Assembly: GCA_009829735.1 (NCBI GenBank)
Contig: CM020620.1
Coordinates: 11,033,420-11,097,419 of the forward strand
DNA from: Pyropia yezoensis
Lineage: Eukaryota > Rhodophyta > Bangiophyceae > Bangiales > Bangiaceae
Length of the DNA: 64,000 bases
Direction of reading: 5' to 3'
Made by a program: the position numbers and the translations under genes. This document shows positions 21,022 through 30,826 of this stretch, piece by piece. Below the pieces are notes generated by a model, which was not told where the DNA came from, made no database searches, and was given only the letters and a program-made list of their open reading frames with translations. The stretch's first letter is position 1. Each line of letters opens with the position of its first letter.

Positions 21022-21228
21022 CCCAAGATGGTCGACCGCCCGGAGCAGGCCCTCACCCGCCAGCGGCACGCGAAGGACCTGAATCAGCTCACCAGCGTCG
21101 GGCTGCTGCAACACCCCCGCCCCCGACCCATTCCGCTCGTCTGCTTCGTCTACATCCACCGTGACCAGCACAACTTCTTCATCTGAAAGGCCCGTGGAGG
21201 TGCAGGTCGCGGGCGAAACGCCCACCAC
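21022..21228 (-). pseudogene. C-terminal fragment of a NUDT14-like nucleotide-sugar Nudix hydrolase
   Basis: A minus-strand frame (open 20893-21477) contains TSTGLSDEEVVLVTVDVDEA, then RNGSGAGVLQQPDAGELIQV, then VLRVPLAGEGLLRAV. This matches the end of UDP-/ADP-sugar pyrophosphatases, which has the pattern GLSDE, a hydrophobic strand, a short acidic loop, then GELI-V--VPL. The catalytic Nudix box (GX5EX7REUXEEXGU) should lie upstream but is absent from the neighbouring minus-strand frames. The next upstream DNA is instead a plus-strand sulfotransferase fragment. I read it as a truncated gene copy, or a last exon whose other exons are not recognisable. Confidence 0.55.
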
Positions 21229-21500
21229 CGCCGCTGGCCGCCGACCCCGCCACGGCCGGGGGGGCGGCCTTGTCGATGGCCTCGGCGTCGACGCCGCCAT
21301 GGGCACCGTGTATGGCACGGTCGTGGGGGGGGTGGTGGCGGTGGTGGAGCCCCCCGGCGTGGTCGTGCCGCTGCTCGCCACGCCGCCGGAGGCGGCACCA
21401 GCTGCCGTCCTCCCCCACCTGTGGCTCTTGCACAACTGCCATGCTGTGCTGGTAGCCGCACTGATAGCAGGCGGCACCCCCGTTACGGCGGTCTATTTAG

Positions 21501-21890
21501 GAGGCAGCGGGGGAGCCGCCGTTCAAGTTTGCCAGCTACTTCGTCTTCTCCCATGTCCGCAACGCCTGGGCACGGGCGGTGAGTTCCTACTCCTATTGCC
21601 GCTCGCACGCTGTGCATTACAGCAGCTGGGCCGCCTGGTGCGCCGACCCCTATATCGATCGCGGCTTCTACCCAGTCCCGGCAGCGACGTTGGTGGTCGA
21701 GCACAACGCACTTCCCTCGACCAGACGGGGCGTCAACCAGCACTGGGCGGCACAGCTCCCCCGGCTGTGCATCTCGCCGGGTGAGTGCAGGGTCGATTAC
21801 GTGGGCCGCACGGAGGAGCTGGGCGCCCACCTCAACATCTTCATTGACGTGTACATTAAATTCATCCACCTCCGTCGCCCCCCTCATTGA
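21501..21890 (+). pseudogene. sulfotransferase (Sulfotransfer_2-type) fragment or single exon
   Basis: About 129 residues. FKFASYFVFSHVRNAWARAV matches the 3'-PAPS phosphate-binding segment (F-x-F-VRNP-x-R-x-S-x-Y) of Golgi carbohydrate sulfotransferases. NQHWAAQLPRLCI followed by VDYVGRTEEL matches the downstream NPHW..Q...C....YDFVG..E.L block. The N-terminal 5'-PSB exon was not found. The frame upstream closes with TAG at 21498-21500 inside tctatttag, which could be a 3' splice site, so this may be an internal or last exon. It stops at TGA 21888-21890, earlier than is usual. Sulfated cell-wall polysaccharides make such enzymes common in red algae. Confidence 0.6.
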
Positions 21891-22616
21891 TACCAGTGGG
21901 CGTGGGAGAGGGCGAATGCGGGGGAGGTGAGGGGGGGAGGGTGGGAGGGGCATTCGGAAAGTCGTGGGAGGAAGGAGTAGAGCGCAAGGGGTGGCATACC
22001 GCTTCCCGCAGGCGCGCGGCAGGCAGGCGGTAGTAGCCCGTCTTTATGTACCTCGGGTCGACCATTCTCTGAACAGTCGACCACTCTACAGGGCCGTGAG
22101 CTGCGATCTGGCCACCCCGAGCGACTTTTTTTTTTACTTCCGAACGCCATGTTTTGCACAAGGACCGAAGCCTGTTCTCGGCCGACGCCCCGCCTCCCCG
22201 TAGGTACTAGTAGCCTCCTCCCTCACGCGTCCTGTTCGTCCGCATGCCTCACAACGCCACACGCGGATGCATAGCGACTTGCCCCTCCCCATCCTCCCCC
22301 CTCCCTCTCCTCGCCTTCTCGTGCAGCCACCTGCAGGGGACAGTGTCCCCCGGCAACAGACGGACGGATGCATGGCGACCTGCCCCTCTCCATCCCCGCC
22401 TCCCCCGAAGCCGCCACGTGCACGGATGTTTTGTCGCGGCCCCCTCCGACGCAGCCTCCGAGTGGCCGCTAGGCTCCCCACGCGTCCCGCCTGACCAGAA
22501 AGGATGCCGCGCGCGTGCATCACCGTCCGCCGTCGTCACCTACCATAAACGCTTTTACGCCTTCTGCTCCTCCCGCCGCCCGCTCCGACAGTATTCCCCT
22601 CACAGCCTCGTCCACC

Positions 22617-23237
22617 ATGCCTGCGACTCGGAAGCGGGACCCCAAGGAACGTGAAAGAGGCAGAGAGCTAGCCAAAATGCAGCGCCTGGAGCGCAAGGCT
22701 GCCGCCGCGGCTCTGGCAAGACGACGAACGGCGGCCGTGGCCGCGACGATGCCGCCAACGACTTCGACCAGCCACTACGTTCCAGTCCCTGGCTGGCAGC
22801 TATCCCGTCCCGGCCTCTGGCCGCCGCCCCCTGCCGCCCTTTGGCCGCCCCCCCCCCGACTTGCCCCTGCCTTGGCGTGGGAAGCGCCGCCGCTGAGTGG
22901 GGTCCGTGGTGCGGAAGCTGCCGCTGCGCCCCCCCCCCCGACTGGCTCCTGCCTTGGAGTGGGGAGCGCTGCCGCCAAGTGGGGCCCGTTCCGGGACAGC
23001 TCGCGATGCGCCCCACCCCCGACTTGCTCCTGGCTTGCCGTGGCCAGTGCCCCGGCCAAGTGGGGTGGGAGGTGGCGTAGCTGGTCCTCCGCCTCTTTTC
23101 CGAATTGCTCCTGCCCGGAAATGGGAAGAGCCGCCGCGAAGTGGGGTCCGTGGTGGGGAAGCTGGCGCTGCACCATCCCCCCAAATTGCTCCCGCCGTGA
23201 AACAGGGAGCGCCGCCGCCAAGTGGGGACCGTGGTGA
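22617..23237 (+). CDS. hypothetical basic N-terminus running into the 81-bp repeat
   Basis: From ATG 22617 a credible basic, Ala-rich, coiled-coil-like segment (MPATRKRDPKERERGREL...) runs for about 45 residues. It then passes into Pro/Trp-rich sequence made by the minisatellite and ends at TGA 23235-23237. The downstream frame drifts because C-run lengths vary among units. It may encode a repeat protein whose frame is lost, or the reading frame may be fortuitous. No family was recognised. Confidence 0.25.
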   Translation: MPATRKRDPKERERGRELAKMQRLERKAAAAALARRRTAAVAATMPPTTSTSHYVPVPGWQLSRPGLWPPPPAALWPPPPRLAPALAWEAPPLSGVRGAEAAAAPPPPTGSCLGVGSAAAKWGPFRDSSRCAPPPTCSWLAVASAPAKWGGRWRSWSSASFPNCSCPEMGRAAAKWGPWWGSWRCTIPPNCSRRETGSAAAKWGPW

Positions 23238-25135
23238 GGAAGCTGCCGCTGCGCCCCCGCCCCGACCTTCTCCTGCCCTGGAATGGGGAGCGCCGCCGCC
23301 AGAGGGGGTCCGTGGTGGGGAATCTGGGGCCTCGCCCCCCCTCCGACTTTCTTCTGCCCTGGACTGGGGAGCACCGCCGCCAAGTGGGGTCCGTTCCGGA
23401 ACAGCTCGCGATGCGCCCCGCCCCCGAATTGCTCCTGCCTTGGCGTTGCGAGTGCCCACGCCAAGTGGGGTCCGTGGTGTGGAAGCTGCCGCGGCGCCCC
23501 CCCCCCCGACTTGCTTCTGCCTTCAAGTGGAGAGCGCCGCGGCCAAGTGGGGTCTGTGTTGGGGATGCTGGCGCTGCGCCCCCCCCCGGACTTGCTCCTG
23601 CCCTGCAATGGGGAGCGCCGCCGCAAAGTGGGCTCCTTGGAGATGAACCTGGCTCTGCGCCTGCCCCCCGACTTTCCTTTCCCCTGGAATGGGGAGTGCT
23701 GCCGCGAAGTGGGGTCCATGGTGGGACAGTTCTCGCTGCGCCCCCCTCCTAACTTGCTCCTGCCTTGGAGTGGAAAGAGCCGCCGCCAAGTGGGGTCCGT
23801 GGTCAAACAGTTGGCGCAGCGCCCCTCTTTTAACTTGCTCGTACACTGGAGTGGGGAGCGCCGCCGTCAGGTGAGGTCCGTGGTGGGACAAGTGCGCTGC
23901 GCCCCCCCCCGACTTGCCCCTTCCCAGTAACCGGGAGCGCCGCCGCCAAGTGGGGTCCGTGGTGGGAAAGCTGGCGCTGCGCCACCCCCCCGACTCGCTC
24001 CTGACCCGGAAGAGGGAGCGCCGCCGCCAAGTAGAGTCCTTAGTGGACAAGCTGGCGCTGCGCTCCCCTCCCGGCTTACTCCTGCCCTGGATTTGGGAGC
24101 GCCTCCGCCAAATAGGGTGCGTGGTGGGGAAGCTGGCACCGCGCCCCCCACTCGACTTGCTCTGGCCCTGGAATTGGAAGCGCCGCCACCAAGTGGGGTC
24201 CGTGGTGGGGAAGCTGGCGCAGGGCCCCCTCTTCGACTTGCACTTGCCCTGGAATGGGGAGTGCCGCCGCCAAGTGGGGTCCGTGGTGGGGAAGCTGGCG
24301 CTGCGCCCCCCCCCGGACTTGCTCCTGCCGTGGCGTGGGGAGTGCCCACGCCAAGTGGGGTCCGTGGTGCTGAAGCTGGCCCTGGGCCCCCTCTTCGACT
24401 TGCACTTGCCCTGGAATGAGGAGTGCCGCCGCCAAGTGGGGTCCGTGGTGGGTTCGCTGCCGCTGCGCCCCCCCCCCGGCTTGCTCCAGCCTTAGAGTGG
24501 GGAGCGCCGCCGCCAACTAGGGTCCGTGGTGGAAGAGCTCGTCCTGCGCCGCCCCCCAAACGTACTCCTGCCCTGGAACGGGGAGTGCAGCCGCCAAGTG
24601 GGGTCCGTGGTGGGGAAGCTGCCGCTGCGCCCCCCCCCCGACTTGCTCCCGCCGTGGAGTGGGGAGTACCCCCGTCAAGTGGGGTGCGTGATAGAGTAGC
24701 TGGTCCTGCGCCTCCCCCTCGAGTTGCCCCTGCCCTGGCATGGGGATTGCCCCCGTCAAGTGGGGTTGGTGGTGGAGTAGCTGGTCCTGCGCCCCCCCCC
24801 GGACTTGCCCCTGCCCTGGCATGGGGGATTTGGCCGTCCGATGAAGTGGGGGGTGCGGTTGCTGGTGCTGCCCCCGCTCCCTGACCTGCCCCTGCCCTGC
24901 CGTGCGGGGCGTCGCCGTCCAGTGGGGTGGAGGGTGGGGTATCTCGTGATGCCCCCTACCCCGGGTATGTTTCAGCTCTTACGTGGAGGGCGCCACCGTC
25001 CAGTGGGGTTGGGGGTGGGGCAGCTGTTGCTGTCCTCCACCCCGCATATGTTTCTGCCCTTACGTGGAGGGCGCCGCCGCAAAGTGGGGTGGGGGGTGGG
25101 GTAGCTGTTGCTGCCCCACCCCCTCCCCTGAACCT
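22838..25135. repeat. 81-bp minisatellite, about 28 units
   Basis: Successive units share cttgctcctgccctggaat, ggggagcgccgccgcc and aagtggggtccgtggtgggg, then a C-run of 6 to 11. Anchor spacing measured at cttgctcc is 80-82, mostly 81. Because 81 is 27 codons, all six frames stay open over long distances, so long ORFs on both strands here are repeat products. Units after about 24820 are more diverged. Confidence 0.95.
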
Positions 25136-25149
25136 CCCCGGCGGTGCTG

Positions 25150-26163
25150 ATGTCGCTGCGGGCGGTGCCCCCCCCCCCCCCGCCGACCTCCCCGGCGGTG
25201 CTGATGTCGCTGCCGGCGGTGCGGCCTCCCCTCGTCCCTCACCGTGTGCTCGCGTGCTATGTCCGGGGACGTGGAGTGCGGTCGTGCATTGGCGCCGCGC
25301 GGAGGCGCTGTCTACATGCGAGGACTGGCACAGGTGGGTGCGCGGCGTCTCCCTGGCAGCTGTCGCGGAGCAGCGAGAAGCGCATTGACGAGAAGGGGAG
25401 GCGGCGGCGGTGGCCGACGCCGTTGCGGCAGATCCACACCGCGGGGGCGGGAAAAATCGCATCGGTCTACCTGATCATCAACGGCGACGGCGACACGTAC
25501 GTAGGCCAAGCTTGGTAAGCAGAGACGGGCGAGGCAGCATGCGACACGCGCTTTCGCAGCCACATGCACGGCGGGAAAACGAAGTTTGACAAGGACCTGG
25601 CGGCTGATGAGGCGGAGTCGCCTGGCACGTGGGCGCTTGAACCTCTTCTGTAGGTCTTTGGGGTCCGGGGCAGGGTCATCCTGCAGGTCATCGCTGATGC
25701 AATGGAGAACGCGATTTGGCGCCGTAGTTTGTTGTGCGGTTGGTCTCTGCGCAACCGCAATTCGCCGGCGCTCCGAGCTGTGCACGGAGGCACTGCGCGC
25801 GATGCCTCTTCATGGTCGGAGCTGCAGCAGGCACTTTTAGCACACCTGGCCGAGCACGGCGACGTCATCGTCGGATCCATCGCGCATGACGCGCAGTACG
25901 GCCAGGGAAGGGCACTTGGCGCCGCTGTATATGCACTACGGCTCTGCGGGCCCACTCGCGTGGATCCGCTCCGGCGGGCTTGGCTGGATGCCCTGGGGTG
26001 GGACTGGCGCGTCATCCTGGACGCTGTCAGGGAGCGCAATGCGCACCAGCGGCACCGCAACCTCGTTGCCGATGTGATCGCCTTCGTGCGGCAGCATGGC
26101 AGAGTGCCTGACGCGACGCGCGGAAGTAAGACAACGCGGCGTACGACGCGGAACGTTTGCTGA
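25150..26163 (+). pseudogene. GIY-YIG nuclease-domain gene with two in-frame stops
   Basis: One continuous frame (codons starting at positions 1 mod 3) carries the GIY-YIG hallmarks. VYLIIN and TYVGQ form the two core strands; after TAA 25516-25518 come the conserved RF-x-SH and FDKDL motifs. A second stop, TAG 25651-25653, lies before the helical remainder (VILQVIADAMENAIWR...), which runs to TGA 26161-26163 and contains a DVIAFVRQHGRVP segment. The first stop overlaps a GTAAGC donor-like hexamer, but coding resumes at once, so a normal intron does not fit. Such nucleases occur in mobile elements and in repair; no partner is visible. The start is uncertain because the 5' part overlaps the end of the minisatellite. 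Confidence 0.6.
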
Positions 26164-26233
26164 GGAGCCGGATGACGAACGTCACCAGAATGACGGGTTG
26201 GAGTGAGCGGCACGTAGCCGTTTTGGACGCGGC

Positions 26234-27169
26234 GTGGCCTGCGGCCACGAGAGGAAGTCGGTTCCCGCGGTCGTTGTTGTGGAAGCACGGTCTCCAGCCG
26301 AGAAAATGACGGAGGAGAACATCGACGTATATGTAACTAGCCATGCCCGGGGAAGGGGTTTGGGGGGGGCGGGTGCCTGGCACCTTTCCACCCCCATCCT
26401 CCCCCGTCCCCCTTCCCCACACTTTGGCGAAATGGCCTCTCGCCGGGATTGCCAGTCGCGCACGACAGTGGAGGCAGCGGGGGTGGCGGCCGCGGCGGTA
26501 GGGGTTTTGGGACTAGTCGCCTCTTCCGCGGGGGGCGCGGTGGGGATCGCCGCGGCAGCTTGGGCGCTGGCTGCTTCTGCTGCGGAGGCGGTCTTCCTGG
26601 CAGCGGTCAAGGAGCTTTCTGCCACGCTCTCGCTGTTTGTGCTGCGCGAGGGCATCTTCGGGGCGACTGCCGCCACGCTTGCCACAGCGGCCCCGGGCGC
26701 GGTGGCCGCTGCGGCGGTGGTGGACCTGGCCGCTCATGTGGGTGGCATTGGCACGGCCTGGTCGTCGTCAGTCGGGGGTGTGCCGCACCGCGTCTCCACT
26801 CCCTCTGCCGCCGCGGTAACCTCGTTGGTCGCCCGCCTTGCTACGCCCGCGGCCGCGGGCCTCGTGGCCACGGCTGTGGCGGGCACCGCCGCAGCCGCAG
26901 CCGCCCTAAAGCCCCTCCCCGCCGTGGCAGTGGCGGCGGCGCAAGTGGGCGCGCGCGCCGTCGTGGCTGCCGCCGCCATCGCGGCGGGGGTGGTGCCGCG
27001 GCCGCCCGCGGGCTCCCTCGCCGGCGCGGCCGCTTTGCTGGCGGCGGTGTCTCTGCTGGGGGCCGCATCCCACCGGCTTTCACCTCCTTGCCGCCCTGCA
27101 GTGCGCCATCGACGTCGCCGTGGCGGCCGTCCCCACCGTGCGTGCCATAGGTGTGGCAGGCGGTGGTGA
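26234..27169 (+). CDS. low-confidence Ala-rich hydrophobic ORF
   Basis: A 311-residue open frame, overwhelmingly Ala/Val/Gly from about residue 75, with several stretches hydrophobic enough for membrane helices. The opposite strand is also partly open, as expected for GCC/GCG-rich DNA, so the frame may be fortuitous. No conserved motif is visible. It lies between the GIY-YIG gene and the malonyl-CoA decarboxylase-like gene. Confidence 0.15.
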   Translation: MACGHERKSVPAVVVVEARSPAEKMTEENIDVYVTSHARGRGLGGAGAWHLSTPILPRPPSPHFGEMASRRDCQSRTTVEAAGVAAAAVGVLGLVASSAGGAVGIAAAAWALAASAAEAVFLAAVKELSATLSLFVLREGIFGATAATLATAAPGAVAAAAVVDLAAHVGGIGTAWSSSVGGVPHRVSTPSAAAVTSLVARLATPAAAGLVATAVAGTAAAAAALKPLPAVAVAAAQVGARAVVAAAAIAAGVVPRPPAGSLAGAAALLAAVSLLGAASHRLSPPCRPAVRHRRRRGGRPHRACHRCGRRW

Positions 27170-27688
27170 AGAGGACGCCGTCGACGGGGACGGGGAAGCC
27201 GTCTTGCTTCATCCTAAGCAACCCAATCCACCGTGTTGCGCACCAGCGACCCTTGACTTGCCCTCCTCGTGCATGTCATTTTCCTACTTTTTACCGTCTG
27301 CATCCTTCCGGCCAGCCCCGCCGCGACCCTTGCCCTGCAGCCGTCGTGGTGGGGGTGACGACGCCGGGCGCGGCGACGACGGGCACGGCAAGGGGCCGCG
27401 GTGGCGGTGGCGGCTGGCTACCTTCTTGACCACCCTCCTCCCCCGTCGCTGGGACTGGCGGCGCCCCTGCATCGGGCTTGCGTATTCACACACCGGCGCA
27501 CCCGGTTGCAAACGGCTGGCGGCTGGCCACTGGCGTGGGCCCGTTCCTGTTCTCTTCCCCCCCCCCCCTGCGCTGGCGTGCTTCCCCCCGCCTTTGGCCA
27601 TTTCGCGCCCGTCAACCTCCCCCGTTGCACCGTGGCGGACTGCTGGCCGGCCGTCGCCCTGCCCGGCCGGGCGTGACCCTGCGGCACA

Positions 27689-28950
27689 ATGAAGCGCCCC
27701 GGCTCCAAGACGGGCAGCTACTGGGGCACCAAGGAGGAGGTGGAAGCTGAGTATGGGGCGTGGCACGAAGAGCCCCGCTACAACCACCGCAGCGGCGGTG
27801 TCGGCCGCCCAGGCCCCCCCCCCTCTTTCCCATCGGTGGTGGCGGAGCTGGAGCTCGCCGCCGCCATCACCCAGCCCCCGCCGCAGTCGTCGCCGCCGCC
27901 GCAGCCGCCGCGGTTGGGGGCGGCAGCGACGCCGGTGCCGCCCCCCGGCGAAGTTGGTGGCGTGCCACAGCCGCCGCCGCCGCCGCCGTCGTCGTCGTCA
28001 GCGTCGGCGTCGGCGTCGGCGTCGTCGACGTTGGCGTCGTCGTCGTCGTCACTGTCGCCGCCCGGCCCGCTGGCGGCGTCTGGGGTGGCGGCAGCGGCGG
28101 CGGCGGCGTCCCCCCCCCTTCTCGTCGTGGCCACGCCCGCGCACGACGCGGTGTGCGTGCGGGTGCGGGCGTTCCTCCGCCGCGTCGCCTCGGCGTCGGC
28201 GTCACCGACTTCGACGTAGCCGCCGCCGTCGGCGACCGCGTCGCGCGGCCGCCTACCCGACGACGCGCTGTCGGCGCGGCTCGTCGCCATCGCGAGTGGC
28301 GAGTACAAGCTGCTGCCGCCGAGTGATCGCCTCGGCGTCCTCGGCATCGTTGCGGAGGACATTCGCCGCTTCGCGGCAGACCTGCAGGCGGCGGCGGTGC
28401 GGCTGCTAAGCGCCACGGACAACCTTGAGGGCCGGGCGGCGGGCGTCACGCCCGCGCAGGCGAGCGTCCGTCGGGAGCGGCTGCGCTACGCGGATCGCGC
28501 GGCGCGCATCGCGCTGTCTCCGTTCTACACGACGCTCCTGACGCGCCTCGTGGCGGCGCCCGGCGGGTTAGCCTTCCTCATCAACCTCCGCGCGGGCATT
28601 ATCTCCACGTCCCGCGACGCGCCGACGCCCCCGCCCCGCACCTTTCTCACCGAAGTGACGGCCGCGCTGCGCATGTGGTTGTCTGTCGGCGGCCTGTCGC
28701 TGGCGGCGGAGACGCCTTCGTCGCCGGCGACGCTGCTGCAGCGGCTCGCAACCGTGTCGTCGGCGTCGTCGCCGCAGCCGGTGCGGGCGGGCATGGAGAG
28801 TCTGTGCGCGCGGCTGCAGAACCCGCGCATCCGCGCCAACGCGCTGATGCACGCGGGCATGTAGGGCGTGCCGCTGGTGTCGGTCGAAGTCGCCTACTTC
28901 TTCAATATGCCTGTGACCGTTACGGACGTGATTGCGGAAGCGCCCGCGGC
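27689..28950 (+). pseudogene. malonyl-CoA decarboxylase-like gene, N-terminal half, two in-frame TAGs
   Basis: Malonyl-CoA decarboxylase converts malonyl-CoA to acetyl-CoA and CO2. One frame from ATG 27689 holds a short charged N-terminus and a Pro/Ser/Ala-rich linker, TAG at 28217-28219, then the helical domain. Recognisable blocks are GEYKLLPPSDRLGVL, LSPFYTTLLTRL, PGGLAFLINLRAGII and ATLLQRLATVSS. TAG at 28862-28864 follows MHAGM, after which the same frame resumes with GVPLVSVEVAYFFN, aligning with the GEPLV--EVAL segment of the family. After about 28950 the frame dissolves into GTG/GGT-rich repeat, so the catalytic GNAT-like half is missing. It converges with the RING-CH gene. The N-terminal 180 residues could belong to a different gene. 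Confidence 0.7.
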
Positions 28951-29257
28951 GGCCGGAGCGATTATGGTAGTCGAGGTGGTGGTGGTGATTGTGAAGGTGG
29001 TGCTGGTGATGGTGGCGGTGGCGGTGGTGATGGTGCGGGTGCGCCCCCCCAAATGGCGGGAAGACCAAATTGCCTTCCTCATCGAGCTCCCCGTCCATCA
29101 TCATCATCCCGTCCTCTTCGTCGTCCGAATCGTCCAGCAAAAAGCCCAGCGAGTTGGGCACCACCTCCCGCGGGGACGTGACGCCGAGAAACACGATCAA
29201 GAGCAGCGCAGCCAGCATGCACCCCTGCAGCTAGTCCGTGGCGATACACTCGAGCCT

Positions 29258-30043
29258 TCAGTGCGCCAGTGCCGCCGGCAGCGCCAGCGGGGGCGGCATG
29301 AAGATGGCGTGCCACGCCCACCACGTGCCGAGCGGGATCGCCGTGAGCCGCGCCGTCACCACGAGCGCGGCGCGGCCGGGGCGGCGGCCTCCCGCCGCCG
29401 CCCGCTGCGCGGCGCCGGTGAGCAGCTCCGGAACGGGCAGCATCGCAGGCGTGTGGGTTGCGCACAGCGGCTCATAAAGGACAAAGGGCGTGTGGCACAA
29501 CTCGCAGTCCGTGGAACGAGACTGCGCGAGCCACCGGGAGAGGCAGTCCTCGTGGGTGAACTTGATCGACCCGGCCCAGTGGCAGGGGTGGAAGAGGGGG
29601 CGCCGCGGCTCCGCACCACCGCGGCAGATGCGGCACTCGGGCGCCCCCGCGTCCGCAACGTCGTCGTCGGTGAGGGGGGACCCGCGACGCGCCGACGCGC
29701 CGCCGACGCCGCCGACGCCGCCGACGCCGCCGCCGCCGCTTCCACCGCCGCTTTCGCCGCCGCCGCCGCCGCCGCCACCGCCGCTCCCGCCTGCAGGAGC
29801 GATGCCGTCCACGTCAGCGTCCGAGGAGCCCATCGACACGCCTGGCACGGTTTGCCGCCGCCACCCGTCGGGGACCGCCGCCGCGGCGGCGGCGCCGCCG
29901 CCGACGCCACCGCCGTCGGGTTTCATGCCGCGCGTGGGGGGGGTGGACGCGCCCGACACAGTGGTATTGGCGGAGAGGTCAGAGCCGCGCCGGAAGGGAG
30001 GAAGGCAGGAGCAAGACAGCGGGACGCGTCGAGGCGGCACCAC
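29258..30043 (-). pseudogene. Doa10/MARCH6-type RING-CH E3 ligase, N-terminal part
   Basis: The protein opens with about 135 Gly/Ser-rich residues. A RING-CH domain follows: ECRICRGGAEPRRPLFHPC, HWAGSIKFTHEDCLSRWLAQ and STDCELCHTPF. Downstream, LPVPELL and a hydrophobic stretch resemble the first membrane segment of ER/inner-nuclear-membrane ubiquitin ligases (Doa10, MARCH6). The fourth zinc ligand, Cys in P-C-x-C-x-GSI, is Trp here (PCHWAGSI), which should impair zinc binding. The frame ends at TGA 29258-29260; about 30 bases on, another frame gives a hydrophobic segment and acidic DDSDDEEDG (29218 downward), possibly the next exon or a frameshift. The remaining membrane domains are absent. 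Probably a truncated gene. Confidence 0.7.
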
Positions 30044-30449
30044 GCCGGCGACGGGGCATGAGGTGGGTGGGCGGTCGGCCGCTGACGAGGCGCGTACCCG
30101 CGAAGCGCCCGCGCCATCGCCGCGCGGAGGGTGAAGGAGAGGGCGCGGGCGGCGAGCGCGAGCGTCACGTGGGCGCGGAGGCCAGCGGCGCTGGCGTGGA
30201 GGACCGAGTCGGCCGTCGCGGTACCTGCGCGCGAGGGAGGAACGAGATGCAGGATTCGTCAGTTATCACGAAACAAACACGTAGTGCGTCGGGCACTGTT
30301 GCCACGCTCCTCTCGAGAAAAAGCAATATTCTATCGAGATAGGGTGTGCCACGCAGTGGACCACTCAGCTCAAGCATCTGATTGGTTAGGGCTCCGGGCC
30401 CGGACATTGCCTGAATAATACCAAGGACCAAGCAACATCTTCTGGTATT

Positions 30450-30826
30450 ACTGTATCAAATTGTAGAAACGTACCGCAGCCACACCTGTGACCTGGCTAC
30501 CTTCCCTTGCGAGCCAACGTAGTCAGCCCCAATCGTCGTCCGCTTCACGACGGAAAAATGCAGATTCCCAACGGTGTCAATCCACGGCTGACAAACGTCT
30601 AGGTTGTGCACCGACACCATCAGAATCAATTATAGCATAGGGTCATAGTATGTTATAATATGTTATAATATGTTATGTTAGTATTCAAACATATACAACA
30701 TATATGCGTTAAGATAGGTTAAAATGGATTTTTTTATAACATTATATATATATGTATCAACGCCACAAATGCAGTACAATAACGATGCACGTGCAGAACA
30801 GTAACGATGCACGTGCAGTGCGGGCC
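30450..30826. repeat. AT-rich intergenic block with short tandem repeats
   Basis: At 30640-30685 a unit of about 11 bases (atgttataata) repeats, followed by ATATATATAT near 30742-30752. This is one of the few strongly AT-rich patches in the GC-rich half of the window. A short acgatgcacgtgcagaacagta duplication sits at about 30781-30818. No gene was seen. Confidence 0.6.

Noticed and set aside
21483-21953. 156-residue minus-strand ORF
   Set aside because: It is antisense to the sulfotransferase-like exon, whose plus-strand motifs are specific.
23867-24559. Long minus-strand ORFs in the minisatellite
   Set aside because: Period 81 is divisible by three, so open frames arise on both strands by repetition alone.
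28868-30061. 397-codon plus-strand ORF starting after the TAG at 28862
   Set aside because: Its first about 25 residues are the tail of the malonyl-CoA decarboxylase homology. The rest is GGT/GTG repeat and the antisense of the RING-CH gene.
30640-30765. Possible CRISPR-like or centromeric array
   Set aside because: It is only a short AT-rich tandem repeat without spacers and too small for a satellite array.
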